Below, one piece after another: positions 45,471 to 54,277 of a stretch of 64,000 nucleotides of DNA. This DNA is from Burkholderiales bacterium (GTDB lineage Bacteria > Pseudomonadota > Gammaproteobacteria > Burkholderiales > Burkholderiaceae_C). The translations under genes were made by a program, and so were the position numbers. A model generated the notes under the pieces. The model had not been told where the DNA came from and did not search any database. It worked only from the letters and a program-made list of their open reading frames with translations. The stretch is taken from NCBI GenBank assembly GCA_028868825.1, contig JAGWTU010000001.1:242355-306354 (forward strand), read 5' to 3'. Numbering within the stretch: the first letter of the stretch is position 1; each line of letters begins with the position of its first letter.

Positions 45471-45662
45471 GCTGTGGAGTCCGTCAGGTGGTCCGGCCTG
45501 CGACGCGGCCGCAGTCCGCGCGCCGATGAGCTAAGTGTATGCGTGGGCCAGGCCCAACGGTCACGACGTTCGCATCATGATCGAAGAATGCCGGCCGTCG
45601 CGGTGTCGGCCCGCGCCGGGCATCGGCGAGCCGGGGCGCGACCTAGAATCCGCAGCCTCCAG

Positions 45663-45736
45663 CTGCCCGTAGCTCAACTGGATAGAGCACCAGCCTTCTA
45701 AGCTGGGGGTTGCGTGTTCGAGCCACGCCGGGCAGG
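45663..45736 (+). tRNA. tRNA-Arg, anticodon TCT
   Basis: A complete cloverleaf can be folded: acceptor CTGCCCG/CGGGCAG (seven pairs), D stem GCTC/GAGC, anticodon stem CCAGC/GCTGG with loop CTTCTAA (anticodon TCT, reading AGA/AGG), and T stem GCGTG/CACGC with loop TTCGAGC. The discriminator is G and CCA is encoded at 45737-45739. A TAGAAT box at 45644-45649 may be its -10 element. AGA/AGG codons are rare in the surrounding GC-rich genes. Confidence 0.95.
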
Positions 45737-45768
45737 CCAGCGCCGTCGCTGCGCGGCGCCACTCCGAT

Positions 45769-46557
45769 CTAGAACGTCCCCGGATACGCGCCGCCGTCGA
45801 TGAGGATGTTCTGTCCGGTCACGAAGCCGGCGCGCTCGCTGCACAGGTAGGCGCAGAGCGCGCCGAATTCCTCCGGGTCGCCGAAGCGCCTCGCCGGGCT
45901 CTGCTGGCGCCGCGCCTCGGTGACCTGCGCGAGGTCGAGCCCGGACTTCTGCGCCGCGCCGGCCAGCGTCACGCGCAGGCGGTCGGTGTCGAAGGCGCCC
46001 GGCAGCAGGTTGTTGATCGTCACGTTGGCCGCCGCGAGCTTGGGCGAGCGCGCGAGCCCGGCGATGAACCCGGTCAAGCCCGAACGTGCGCCGTTGGACA
46101 GGCCCAGCGCATCGATGGGCGCCTTCACCGCGCCCGAGGTGATGTTGACGACGCGGCCGAAGCCGCGCGCGGCCATCGCGTCGACGGTGGCCTTGATGAG
46201 CTCGATCGGCGTCAGCATGTTGGCGTCGACGGCACGGATCCAGTCGTCGCGGCTCCAGTCGCGGAAATCGCCGGTCGGCGGCCCGCCGGCGTTGTTGACG
46301 AGGATGTCGATCTGCGGCGCCGCCGCCAGCGCTGCGGCGCGCCCCTCGGGTGTCGTGATGTCACCAGCGACGGCGCGCACCTCGACGGCCGGATCGAGCG
46401 CGCGCAGCGCCGCCGCGCTGGCCTGCAGCACCGCATCGCCGCGCGCCGTGACGACGACATGCACGCCCTCGCGCACGAGGGCACGCGCGCAGGCCAGCCC
46501 CAGCCCCTTGCTCGCCCCGCAGACGAGCGCCCAGCGGCCTTCGAGTCCCAGATCCAT
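45769..46557 (-). CDS. Short-chain dehydrogenase/reductase-like protein lacking YxxxK
   Basis: The 262-residue Rossmann protein has CGASKGLGLACARAL (~13-27, NAD(P) binding), LVNNAGGPPTGDF (~85-97) and NITSGAVKAPIDALGLSNGA. At the place of the catalytic Tyr-x-x-x-Lys it reads SNGAR, so the Tyr and Lys are replaced by Ser and Arg; the preceding catalytic Ser is kept. The C-terminal FVTGQNILIDGGAYPGTF is typical. Activity may differ from usual SDRs. It lies downstream of the DMT and ggt genes in the same orientation, 24 nt after the DMT stop. Confidence 0.88.
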   Translation of the reverse strand: MDLGLEGRWALVCGASKGLGLACARALVREGVHVVVTARGDAVLQASAAALRALDPAVEVRAVAGDITTPEGRAAALAAAPQIDILVNNAGGPPTGDFRDWSRDDWIRAVDANMLTPIELIKATVDAMAARGFGRVVNITSGAVKAPIDALGLSNGARSGLTGFIAGLARSPKLAAANVTINNLLPGAFDTDRLRVTLAGAAQKSGLDLAQVTEARRQQSPARRFGDPEEFGALCAYLCSERAGFVTGQNILIDGGAYPGTF

Positions 46558-46581
46558 GGTCTTCCTTTCGATGCAATGAAT

Positions 46582-47517
46582 TCAGCGCGGCGCGCGCGCC
46601 AGGAGCCAGACGCCGGCGATGACGAACGCGGTGCCGGCCGCGATCCAGGCGTTGAACGGTTCGCCGAGCAGCACGACGCCCATCAGGATGGTCGCCACCG
46701 GTCCCAGCGCGCCGGTCTGCGCGGTGATGGCAGCGCCGACGCGCTCGATCGCCATCATCACCATCAGCACCGGCGCCACCGTGCACAGCGTGGCGTTGAG
46801 CAGCGACAGCCACAGCACCTGCGGCGCGACCACCGCGGCCGCCAGCGGGCGCAGCATCAGGAACTGCGCGATGCAGAAACCGCAGGCCATCGAGCTCGCC
46901 CAGCCGGTGAGCCGCAGGGCGCCCAGGCGCCGCACCTCGGCGCCGCTGAATACGAGGTAGACGGCGTAGCTCAGCGCGCTGCCGAAGACCAGACCCGCGC
47001 CGAGCAAGGCGTTGCGGCCGCCGAAATCGAGTTCGTGGCCGAAGACGAGCGCGACCCCGGCGTAGCTCAGCGCCAGCGCCGCGATCTGGGCCGGCCGCGG
47101 CCGCAGGCCGTGGAGCACGACGCCGAGCAGCAGCACGAGGGTCGGATTGAGGTAGAGGATGAGCCTCTCGAGGCTCGCGCTGGTGTATTGCAGGCCGGCG
47201 AAATCGAGATAGCTCGCGAGGTAGTAGCCGCTGAAGCCCAGGCCGATGCAGACGGTGATGTCGCGCCGCGTCAGCGCCGGCTTGCCGCGCCCCGCCCACC
47301 AGGCGAGCAGCACGAACAGCGGCAGCGCGAACAGCATGCGGTACATGATCAGCGTCACCGCGTCGACGTCGTAGCGGTAGGCGAGCTTGACGATGATGGC
47401 CTTGCCCGAGAAGGCGATCGAACCGAGGGCGGCCAGCGCCAGGCCGCCGCGGCTGCCCGGCCGCGCGGCGGGCGCCGACGCGCTGCCGCCGGCCGGTTGG
47501 ATCACCCTGCCGCTCAT
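46582..47517 (-). CDS. DMT-superfamily (EamA) transporter
   Basis: The 311-residue membrane protein has about ten hydrophobic helices in two EamA repeats, with LERLILYLNPTLVLLLGVVL at the end of the first and IERVGAAITAQTGALGPVAT in the second. It likely exports a small metabolite or amino acid, but the substrate is unknown. ATG 47517 lies 13 nt after the ggt stop; upstream in-frame ATGs fall inside ggt. Coupling to gamma-glutamyltransferase suggests amino-acid or peptide traffic (inference). Confidence 0.88.
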   Translation of the reverse strand: MSGRVIQPAGGSASAPAARPGSRGGLALAALGSIAFSGKAIIVKLAYRYDVDAVTLIMYRMLFALPLFVLLAWWAGRGKPALTRRDITVCIGLGFSGYYLASYLDFAGLQYTSASLERLILYLNPTLVLLLGVVLHGLRPRPAQIAALALSYAGVALVFGHELDFGGRNALLGAGLVFGSALSYAVYLVFSGAEVRRLGALRLTGWASSMACGFCIAQFLMLRPLAAAVVAPQVLWLSLLNATLCTVAPVLMVMMAIERVGAAITAQTGALGPVATILMGVVLLGEPFNAWIAAGTAFVIAGVWLLARAPR

Positions 47518-47530
47518 CGATGGCCGCTCA

Positions 47531-49165
47531 TCAGCAACCGGCCGCCTGCCCGTCGCGGCGCGGGTCGCTGGCGGCGGCGTAGCCGCGCTCCGCCGCCCCG
47601 CCCTGCCCTTCGTCGAGGCGCCAGATGAACTGGCCGGCGCCGAAGTCCTGGTAGCTGTCGGCATGGGCCTCGATGCGGTGGCCGAGCGCGCGCAGCCCCT
47701 CGGCGGTGGCCGCCGGGATGCCGTCCTCGAGATGCAGCAGCCCGCCGGCCCAGCGCCAGCGCGGCGCGTCGCAGGCGGCCTGCGGGTTCTGCTGCAGGTC
47801 GATCATGCGCACGACGGTCTGCAGATGGCCCTGCGGCTGCATGTCGCCGCCCATCACGCCGAAGCTCATCACCGGGCGGCCGTCGCGCGTCAGGAACGCC
47901 GGGATGATGGTGTGGAAAGGCCGCTGGCCCGGCGCGACGCAGTTCTCGCGCGAGGGGTCGAGCGTGAAGCCGTGGCCGCGGTTCTGCAGGCTCAGGCCAT
48001 AGCCTGGCACGACGATGCCGCTGCCGAAGCCCATGTAGTTGCTCTGGATGAAGCTGACCATCATGCCGCGCTCGTCGGCCGCGGTGAGGTAGATCGTGCC
48101 GCCCTGCGGCGCCAGGCCGGGGCCGTAGTCCTGTGCACGCTGCGGGTCGATCAACGCGGCGCGGCGCGCGAGGTAGTCGGGATCGAGCATCTGCGCCGGC
48201 GTCAGGCGCATCGAGCGCGGGTCGGCGACATGGCGGTAGACATCGGCGAAGGCGAGCTTCATCGCCTCGATCTGCAGATGCTGGATCGCCGCGCCGTCGA
48301 CGGGCAGCGCCGCGAGGTCGAAGCGTTCGACGATGCCCAGCGCCATCAGCGCCGCGATGCCCTGGCCGTTGGGCGGAATCTCGTGCAGCCGCCAGCCGCG
48401 GTAGTCGCAGCCTATGGGGTCGACCCATAGCGGCCGGTAGGCGGCGAAGTCCGCTTCGCTCATCGCGCCGCCATGCGCGCGCGCATGCGCCGCGGCGGCG
48501 GCGGCGACCTCGCCGCCGTAGAACGCCTCGCCCGTCGTCAGGGCGATCAGGCGCAGCGTGCGCGCGGCCTCGGGCAGGCTGAACATCTCGCCGACCTGCG
48601 GCGCACGGCCACGCGGCAGGAAGGCGGCGGCGAATCCGGGTTGCGAGGCGATCTCGGGCAGCGCCGCGGCGGCGGCCCATTTCTGCTGCACGACCACCGG
48701 CACGGCGTAGCCGCGCTCGGCGATGTCGATGGCCGGCGCCAGCAGGTCGGAGAACGGCAGCCGGCCATAGCGCTCGTGCAGCGCGACCCAGCCGGCGACG
48801 GCACCCGGTACGGTGACGGCGTCCCAGCCGCGCCTGGGCGGCGTCGTCGCGCCGGCGCCGTACTTGCGCTCGAAATACGCCGGCGTCCAGGCCGCCGGCG
48901 CGCAGCCGCTGGCGTTGAGCCCCTGCAGCCGCTCGCCGTCCCAGACGATGGCAAAGGCGTCGGAGCCGAGGCCGTTGCTGCACGGTTCGACGATCGTCAT
49001 CACGGCCGCGGCGGCGATCGCCGCGTCGACGGCATTGCCGCCGGACTGCAGCATCTTCAGGCCCGCCTGCGCCGCCAGCGGATGCGAGGTGCTGACGACG
49101 TTGCGGGCGAATACGGGCAGGCGGCGGCTGGCGTAGCCGACGCTCCAATCGGTGGGATGGCTCAT
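47531..49165 (-). CDS. ggt: Gamma-glutamyltransferase
   Basis: The 544-residue Ntn hydrolase is made as a precursor that self-cleaves before the nucleophile Thr, probably the T in PQGGTIYLTAADERG. Other motifs are HPLAAQAGLKMLQSGGNAVDA (near the N-terminus; 20-residue core HPLAAQAGLKMLQSGGNAVD) and NGQGIAALMALGI. No signal peptide is seen, unlike E. coli Ggt, so it may be cytoplasmic. It transfers or hydrolyses gamma-glutamyl groups, for example from glutathione. The gene is followed closely by a DMT exporter. Confidence 0.9.
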   Translation of the reverse strand: MSHPTDWSVGYASRRLPVFARNVVSTSHPLAAQAGLKMLQSGGNAVDAAIAAAAVMTIVEPCSNGLGSDAFAIVWDGERLQGLNASGCAPAAWTPAYFERKYGAGATTPPRRGWDAVTVPGAVAGWVALHERYGRLPFSDLLAPAIDIAERGYAVPVVVQQKWAAAAALPEIASQPGFAAAFLPRGRAPQVGEMFSLPEAARTLRLIALTTGEAFYGGEVAAAAAAHARAHGGAMSEADFAAYRPLWVDPIGCDYRGWRLHEIPPNGQGIAALMALGIVERFDLAALPVDGAAIQHLQIEAMKLAFADVYRHVADPRSMRLTPAQMLDPDYLARRAALIDPQRAQDYGPGLAPQGGTIYLTAADERGMMVSFIQSNYMGFGSGIVVPGYGLSLQNRGHGFTLDPSRENCVAPGQRPFHTIIPAFLTRDGRPVMSFGVMGGDMQPQGHLQTVVRMIDLQQNPQAACDAPRWRWAGGLLHLEDGIPAATAEGLRALGHRIEAHADSYQDFGAGQFIWRLDEGQGGAAERGYAAASDPRRDGQAAGC

Positions 49166-49247
49166 CGCGAAGGGCTGACAGGATCGGAGCGCGAGTATCG
49201 CCCGAGCGCCGCGCGGCGCCGCCCGCCCGTGGCCTTCGAGTCCGCGC

Positions 49248-51140
49248 TTAAGTCTGCAGCTCGGGCGTGCTGCGCAGCACTTCCTCGATCGTCGTCACAC
49301 CTTCGGCGACCTTCATCGCGCCGGCCAGGCGCAGCGGCCGCATGCCCTGCTTGACGGCGAGCCGGCGCAGCGCCTCGCCGTCGAGATGCGGGTGCACGGC
49401 GGCGCGCGCGCCCTCGCCCATCACGAGCAGCTCGTAGAGCCCGGCGCGGCCGCGGTAGCCGGTGTGGCGGCATTCGAGACAGCCGACCGGCTTGTAGGTG
49501 CGCACGCCGCCCGACAGCCGCCAGGGCCGCGCGAGATCGTCGAGCGTCTCGCGCGTGACGTGGTCGTCGCGCGCCTTGCAGGCCGGGCACAGCGTGCGCG
49601 CCAGCCGCTGCGCGAGCACGCCGATGACGGTGGCCGCGATCAGGTAGCTCGGCACGCCGAGGTCGGCCAGCCGCGTCACCGCGCCGACGGCGTCGTTGGT
49701 GTGCAGCGTGCTGAACACGAGGTGGCCGGTGAGCGCGGCCTGGATCGCCATCTCGGCGGTCTCGAGGTCGCGGATCTCGCCGACCATGATGATGTCCGGG
49801 TCCTGGCGCATCAGCGCCCGCAGGCCCTCGGCGAAGCCCATGTCGATCGCGTTCTGCACCTGGGTCTGGTTGAACGCCGGCTCGATCATCTCGATCGGGT
49901 CCTCGATGGTGCAGACGTTGACCTCCTCGTTGGCCAGGCTCTTGAGCGTGCTGTACAGCGTGGTCGTCTTGCCGCTGCCGGTGGGGCCGGTGACGAGGAT
50001 GATGCCGTGCGGCCGCGCGATCAGCTCCTGCCAGCCCTTGGCCTCCTCGGCACCGAAGCCGAGCGCCGCCAGGCCCTTGACCGTCGCCTCGGGGTCGAAG
50101 ATGCGCATCACCATCTTCTCGCCGAAGGCGGTCGGCAGCGTCGACAGCCGCATCTCGACCTCGCCGCCGGGGCCGTCGGGACCGTCGGGGCGGCGCGTCT
50201 TGATGCGGCCGTCGAGCGGGCGCCGGCGTTCGACGACGTCCATGCGGCCGAGCAGCTTGATGCGCGCCGTCATCGCCGCCATCACCGACAGCGGCACCTG
50301 GTAGACGGTGTGCAGCACGCCGTCGATGCGGAAGCGGATCGCGCCCATCTCGCGCCGCGGCTCGAGGTGGATGTCGCTGGCGCGCTGGTCGAAGGCGTAT
50401 TGCCAGAGCCAGTCGACGACCTGGACGACGCCCTGGTCGTTGGCGTCCAGCGTCTTGTTCGTCTTGCCGAGCTCGACGAGCTGCTCGAAGCTCGCCGTCG
50501 CCGCGACCTCGCCGGTCTTCTGCGCCGCACGCACATTGCGCGCCAGGGCGTAGAACTCGGTCGTGTAGCGGCGCAGCTCGTCGGGGTTGGCGACGACCAG
50601 GCGCACGCTGCGGCGCACATGGGCCTCGATCTCGCTGACCCAGCCGATGTCGTAGGGCTCGGCGGTGGCGATCACGACTTCGGTCGGCCCGACCGAGACC
50701 GGCAGCGCGCGCCGCATCTCGGCGTACTGCACGCTCATGACGTCGGCGACGCGGCCGACATCGACGCGCAGCGGATCGATGCGCAGGTACGGCAGCCGGC
50801 AACGGCCCGCTATCCACTCGGTCAGCGCCTCGGTGTCCAGCGACTTGCCGCTGCCCTGCCTGAGCAGCCCGGCGCCGCCCAGCCGCACGAGCGCGTGCAG
50901 GCTCGAGCTGCCGGCGCGGAAGCGCGCCGCGACGCGCGCCGCATCGCCGGCGCTGATCCAGCCGTCCACGCGCAGCCATTCGAGCAAGACCGGCCATTCG
51001 AGCCGGCCCTTGGGCAGCGGCGTGGCGCCGCCCTGCGGGGGCGCAGCGGCGGTCGCGGCCGCTGCAGGAGCTGGGGCAGGGGCACTCGGGGCCAGGCCGG
51101 CCCCATGGGTGCGCGGTGGCGGGCTGGCGGTTCGGTTCAC
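49248..51140 (-). CDS. GspE/PilB-type secretion ATPase
   Basis: The 630-residue traffic ATPase has a Pro/Ala-rich N-terminus, a GspE-N domain (~60-190) and the ATPase core. DIHLEPRREMGAIRFRIDG begins the core, Walker A is LVTGPTGSGKTTTLYSTL, the Asp box is CTIEDPIEMIEPAFNQTQVQ, Walker B is MVGEIRDLETAEMAIQAALT. A tetracysteine zinc site is present (CPAC ... CLEC). It powers type II secretion or type IV pilus assembly. No other gsp or pil genes adjoin. GTG 51140 overlaps the upstream TGA (GTGA). Confidence 0.9.
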   Translation of the reverse strand: MNRTASPPPRTHGAGLAPSAPAPAPAAAATAAAPPQGGATPLPKGRLEWPVLLEWLRVDGWISAGDAARVAARFRAGSSSLHALVRLGGAGLLRQGSGKSLDTEALTEWIAGRCRLPYLRIDPLRVDVGRVADVMSVQYAEMRRALPVSVGPTEVVIATAEPYDIGWVSEIEAHVRRSVRLVVANPDELRRYTTEFYALARNVRAAQKTGEVAATASFEQLVELGKTNKTLDANDQGVVQVVDWLWQYAFDQRASDIHLEPRREMGAIRFRIDGVLHTVYQVPLSVMAAMTARIKLLGRMDVVERRRPLDGRIKTRRPDGPDGPGGEVEMRLSTLPTAFGEKMVMRIFDPEATVKGLAALGFGAEEAKGWQELIARPHGIILVTGPTGSGKTTTLYSTLKSLANEEVNVCTIEDPIEMIEPAFNQTQVQNAIDMGFAEGLRALMRQDPDIIMVGEIRDLETAEMAIQAALTGHLVFSTLHTNDAVGAVTRLADLGVPSYLIAATVIGVLAQRLARTLCPACKARDDHVTRETLDDLARPWRLSGGVRTYKPVGCLECRHTGYRGRAGLYELLVMGEGARAAVHPHLDGEALRRLAVKQGMRPLRLAGAMKVAEGVTTIEEVLRSTPELQT

Positions 51141-51910
51141 GTCGTCGTTTCCTCGGCTGTGTACGGCCGCACCATGCGCAACCATTTGCGCGCCGGCAGC
51201 CCGAGCGCGCCATGGCGCGACTCGATGGCCGCCGCCCGCGCGCTCAGGGTCTCGCGGTCCGGCACCACGACGCCGCGCCCGGCGACGACCACCGTGTTGC
51301 CTTCGCGCGTGGGGCGCAGGCTCCAGACCTGGTCGGCGCCGAAAACGGCGGCGATGCGGCCTATGCTGTCACGGAAGCTGGCGTCGCGGCCGAACAAATT
51401 GACGCTCATCACGCCCCCTTCTTCGAGCACCGCGCGGCAGGCGGTGTAGAAGCCGGCGCTGTCGAGCACGGGCGCCGCCGCCTCCTGGTCATAGAGGTCG
51501 ACATGCAGCAGCCGCACGCTGGCCGGCGCGGCCTGGTCGAGCCAGTCGGCGGCGTCGCCGCGCACGACCTCGACGGGCTTGGGCAGCGCGAACCAGACGG
51601 CATTGGCCTGTATGACGTCGGGATTGATCTCGACCACCCTCGTCGCCATGCGCAGCTGCGTCGCCGTGAAGCGCGTGATCGCCCCGGCGCCCAGGCCGAG
51701 CTGCACCGCCTGGCCACCGCCCAGCGCTTCGGTGGGCAGCCACAGCAGGCTCGCGAGCATGCGCTGGACATAGTCGAGCACGACTTCCTGCGGCTTGCGG
51801 ATGCGCATCGCGCCCTGGATCCAGATCGACCCGAGGTGGAGGTAGCGCACGCCGTCGAGTTCGGACAGCGTGACGGGCGGGAGTTCGATGGCGGGGCGCT
51901 TCTTGTTCAC
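51137..51910 (-). CDS. Spermidine-synthase-like methyltransferase-fold protein
   Basis: The 257-residue Rossmann-fold protein has YLHLGSIWIQGAMRIRKPQE, AVQLGLGAGAITRFTATQL (~76-94, nucleotide loop), RVVEINPDVI and LLHVDLYDQEAAAPVL. These match spermidine-synthase-like proteins, but the polyamine-binding residues cannot be confirmed, so function is uncertain. GTG 51910 (NKKRPAIEL) was chosen because the preceding region lacks likeness; it is not certain. The gene is embedded in a minus-strand operon with DNA-repair genes and the GspE-type ATPase. Confidence 0.75.
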   Translation of the reverse strand: MNKKRPAIELPPVTLSELDGVRYLHLGSIWIQGAMRIRKPQEVVLDYVQRMLASLLWLPTEALGGGQAVQLGLGAGAITRFTATQLRMATRVVEINPDVIQANAVWFALPKPVEVVRGDAADWLDQAAPASVRLLHVDLYDQEAAAPVLDSAGFYTACRAVLEEGGVMSVNLFGRDASFRDSIGRIAAVFGADQVWSLRPTREGNTVVVAGRGVVVPDRETLSARAAAIESRHGALGLPARKWLRMVRPYTAEETTT

Positions 51911-51926
51911 GCCGCGGACGATAGCG

Positions 51927-52463
51927 CTAGACCAGACCGGCGCCGGCGAAGACGCTGCGCCAGGCCTCGAGCTTGCGCTCGAAGGACCAGCTGGCATTGG
52001 CCGGGCTCGTGCTCGGCAGCCGGTGCACCGGCAGGCCCAGGGCCGCCGTGTGGCGCAGCGCGCGCGCCGATTCGCCACCGTTGTGCGCGATCGCGACGAG
52101 GCCCGGCGCGCGCCGGCGCAGGCTCGCGAGGTCGTTGAATGCCGGCTCCTCGATCGCCTGGTCGAGGCTGCCCTCGCGCCGGCAGCTGGCGTAGACATCC
52201 CAGATGCCGAGGCCGCGCCGGCGCAGTTCGGCCAGGCGCTGCGCGTAACCCATCGCCGGCAGATCGAGGCCCCAGATCGCGCCGAGGATGGGCCAGAACT
52301 GGTTGCGCGGATGGCCGTAGTACTGCCGGGCCTGCAGCGAGGCGATGCCCGGGAAGCTGCCGAGCACGACGAGCCGGGTCGCGCGGCCGATCACCGGCGG
52401 CAGGCCCTGCAGTCGGTCGCCGGGAGGTTCCACGGCCCTGTTTGCGGCCACGGCGCGGCTCAT
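51927..52463 (-). CDS. DNA-deoxyinosine / uracil-DNA glycosylase family protein
   Basis: The 178-residue protein belongs to the small uracil-DNA glycosylase fold. VLGSFPGIASLQARQYYGHP (~32-51) contains the GSFPG-x-x-SL active-site loop, NQFWPILGAIWG follows, and LPSTSPANASWSFERKLEAW is the C-terminal recognition loop with the SPAN motif. Related enzymes remove hypoxanthine. The start ATG 52463 overlaps the TatD-family stop by 4 bp, indicating co-expression with a putative repair nuclease. Confidence 0.85.
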   Translation of the reverse strand: MSRAVAANRAVEPPGDRLQGLPPVIGRATRLVVLGSFPGIASLQARQYYGHPRNQFWPILGAIWGLDLPAMGYAQRLAELRRRGLGIWDVYASCRREGSLDQAIEEPAFNDLASLRRRAPGLVAIAHNGGESARALRHTAALGLPVHRLPSTSPANASWSFERKLEAWRSVFAGAGLV

Positions 52464-53266
52464 CGCACGAGGCGCGGCAGCGCCGCGCGCGCATTCGCCG
52501 AGGTCACGGCCGCGGTCTCCTCGATCGACCAGCCGCGCAGCGCCGCCAGCGTCGCGGCGATGCGCGGCAGCTCGCCCGGCTCGTTGCGTCCACCCGGTCC
52601 AGTCGCCCGTTCGGCCGCCGGCCGGTACAGCCATTGCGGCGGGATGTCGGGCGCATCGGTCTCGAGCACGATCGCCGCAGCCGGCAGCGCGGCGGCGAGG
52701 CGGCGGATCTGCAGCGCGCGCTCGAAGGTCATGGCGCCGCCGAAACCGAGCTTGAAACCGAGGTCGACGAACTGCCGCGCCTGTTGGGTGCTGCCGTTGA
52801 AGGCGTGCGCGATGCCACCCTCGACGCGGATGCGGCGCAGCCCCGCCAGCAGCGTGTCGGCCGAGCGCCGCACATGCAGGATCACCGGCAGCGCGACGGC
52901 GCGCGCGAGTTCGAGCTGGGCGAGGTAGGCGCGCTGCTGGCGTTCACGGTCGAGCCCGGGGACGAAATGGTCGATGCCGATCTCGCCCACGGCGACCAGG
53001 CGCGGGTCGTCGCGGCGGGCCGCGAGTTCGCGCGCCAGGCGTTCGAAGTCGGCCGCCGTCGCCGCGTCGACGCACTGCGGGTGGATGCCGAGCGCGTAGG
53101 CGCCGTCGTGCGACTCCGCGAGTTCGCGCACGGCGTCGAAGTTCGACGCCGCCACGGCCGGCAGCACGAGCGTGCCGACGCCGGCGGCGCGCGCGCGCGC
53201 CGCGACGGCGTCGCGATCGGCGTCGAACTCGGGGGCGTCGAGGTGGCAATGCGTGTCGATCCACAC
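52460..53266 (-). CDS. TatD-family hydrolase (second copy)
   Basis: The 268-residue TIM-barrel metal hydrolase begins WIDTHCHLDAPEFDADR after GTG 53266, with the HxH pair. VGEIGIDHFVPGLD, VILHVRRSADTLL, GGIAHAFNGSTQQARQFVDL and VLETDAPDIPPQWL are the other ligand motifs. It resembles YjjV/YcfH-type enzymes more than the tatD at 23813 (LETDAPD versus IETDSPY). No ATG precedes the conserved start nearby. It heads the minus operon that includes the DNA glycosylase. Confidence 0.88.
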   Translation of the reverse strand: MWIDTHCHLDAPEFDADRDAVAARARAAGVGTLVLPAVAASNFDAVRELAESHDGAYALGIHPQCVDAATAADFERLARELAARRDDPRLVAVGEIGIDHFVPGLDRERQQRAYLAQLELARAVALPVILHVRRSADTLLAGLRRIRVEGGIAHAFNGSTQQARQFVDLGFKLGFGGAMTFERALQIRRLAAALPAAAIVLETDAPDIPPQWLYRPAAERATGPGGRNEPGELPRIAATLAALRGWSIEETAAVTSANARAALPRLVR

Positions 53267-53357
53267 GGGTGCGATGATGACCCAGCGCCGCGGCGGATGT
53301 CGCGATCGGCGTGATACTGTCGCCGCAGCCGCTGCACGAACCGCTGACGAATCGCCG

Positions 53358-54269
53358 ATGAACCGCGCTCCCCTGTACAGCCGATCGCCGCGCCGGGACA
53401 CGCCGGTGGGGGCGGCGCCCGTGCCGCAGGCGCTGCCGCCGCCGCGGCGGCGGCGCGCCCATCCGCGCGCCTTGCGCTGGGCGCTGATGGGGGCGCTGGT
53501 CGCGCTGCTGGTGGCCGCGGCGTTGCTCGCCGGACTCGGCCGGTGGCATCCGGGCGCGCGGCCGCTGACGCAAGGCGACATCGACGCCGCCGTGCGCACC
53601 TCGCTCGAGAAGGAGCCGCTGCCTTCGGCCGCGGCGCGCGCCTACCGCGCCATCCTGCCCTCGGTCGTGCGCGTCGTCGCCCTGCTCGACGAGAAGGACA
53701 ACGGCGACGACGACCCGGCGCAGCGCGCGATGGAACGCAGTCTGGGCACCGGCGTCGTCATCGTCGACAACGGCACCATCCTGACATCGCTGCACGTCGT
53801 CGCCGGTGCGCGGCGCATCCGCGTGCGCTTCTTCGACGGCAGCGACAGCGACGCGCAGATCATCGGCGCCCAGCCCGAGAACGACCTCGCCGTGCTGCGC
53901 GCGCTCAAGCTCCCCGACGACCTCGAGCCGGCGACGATGCGCAGCACCGCCGACCTCGAGCCCGGCGACGAGGTCATCGCCGTCGGCCACCCCTTCGGCA
54001 TCGGGCCCTCGGTGACGCGCGGCATCGTCTCCGGGCTGCGGCGCGAATTCGTCTCGCCCGAGGGCAAGACCCGGCTGACGAACCTGATCCAGTTCGACGC
54101 CGCCGCCAACCCCGGCAACAGCGGCGGCCCGCTCGTCACCGATGACGGCCAGGTCGTCGGCATCGTCACCGCCATCCTCAACCCGACGCCGGCGCGCACC
54201 TTCATCGGCATCGGCTTCGCGGTGCCGATCGAGAACGCCGCCGCCGCCGCCGGCATGAACCCCTTCTGA
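53358..54269 (+). CDS. Trypsin-like serine protease, membrane-anchored, without PDZ domain
   Basis: The 303-residue protein has a basic Pro/Arg-rich N-terminus, one TM (~41-63) and a periplasmic S1C protease domain. The catalytic triad is H146 (TSLHVVAG), D176 (ENDLAVL) and S255 (NPGNSGGPL). GHPFGIGPSVTRGIVSGLRR is the DegS/DegP-like loop. The protein ends 48 residues after the nucleophile and so lacks the PDZ domains of DegP/DegS. It lies 8 nt ahead of moxR, which suggests it belongs with the MoxR-DUF58-VWA module. Confidence 0.9.
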   Translation: MNRAPLYSRSPRRDTPVGAAPVPQALPPPRRRRAHPRALRWALMGALVALLVAAALLAGLGRWHPGARPLTQGDIDAAVRTSLEKEPLPSAAARAYRAILPSVVRVVALLDEKDNGDDDPAQRAMERSLGTGVVIVDNGTILTSLHVVAGARRIRVRFFDGSDSDAQIIGAQPENDLAVLRALKLPDDLEPATMRSTADLEPGDEVIAVGHPFGIGPSVTRGIVSGLRREFVSPEGKTRLTNLIQFDAAANPGNSGGPLVTDDGQVVGIVTAILNPTPARTFIGIGFAVPIENAAAAAGMNPF

Positions 54270-54277
54270 AAACCACC

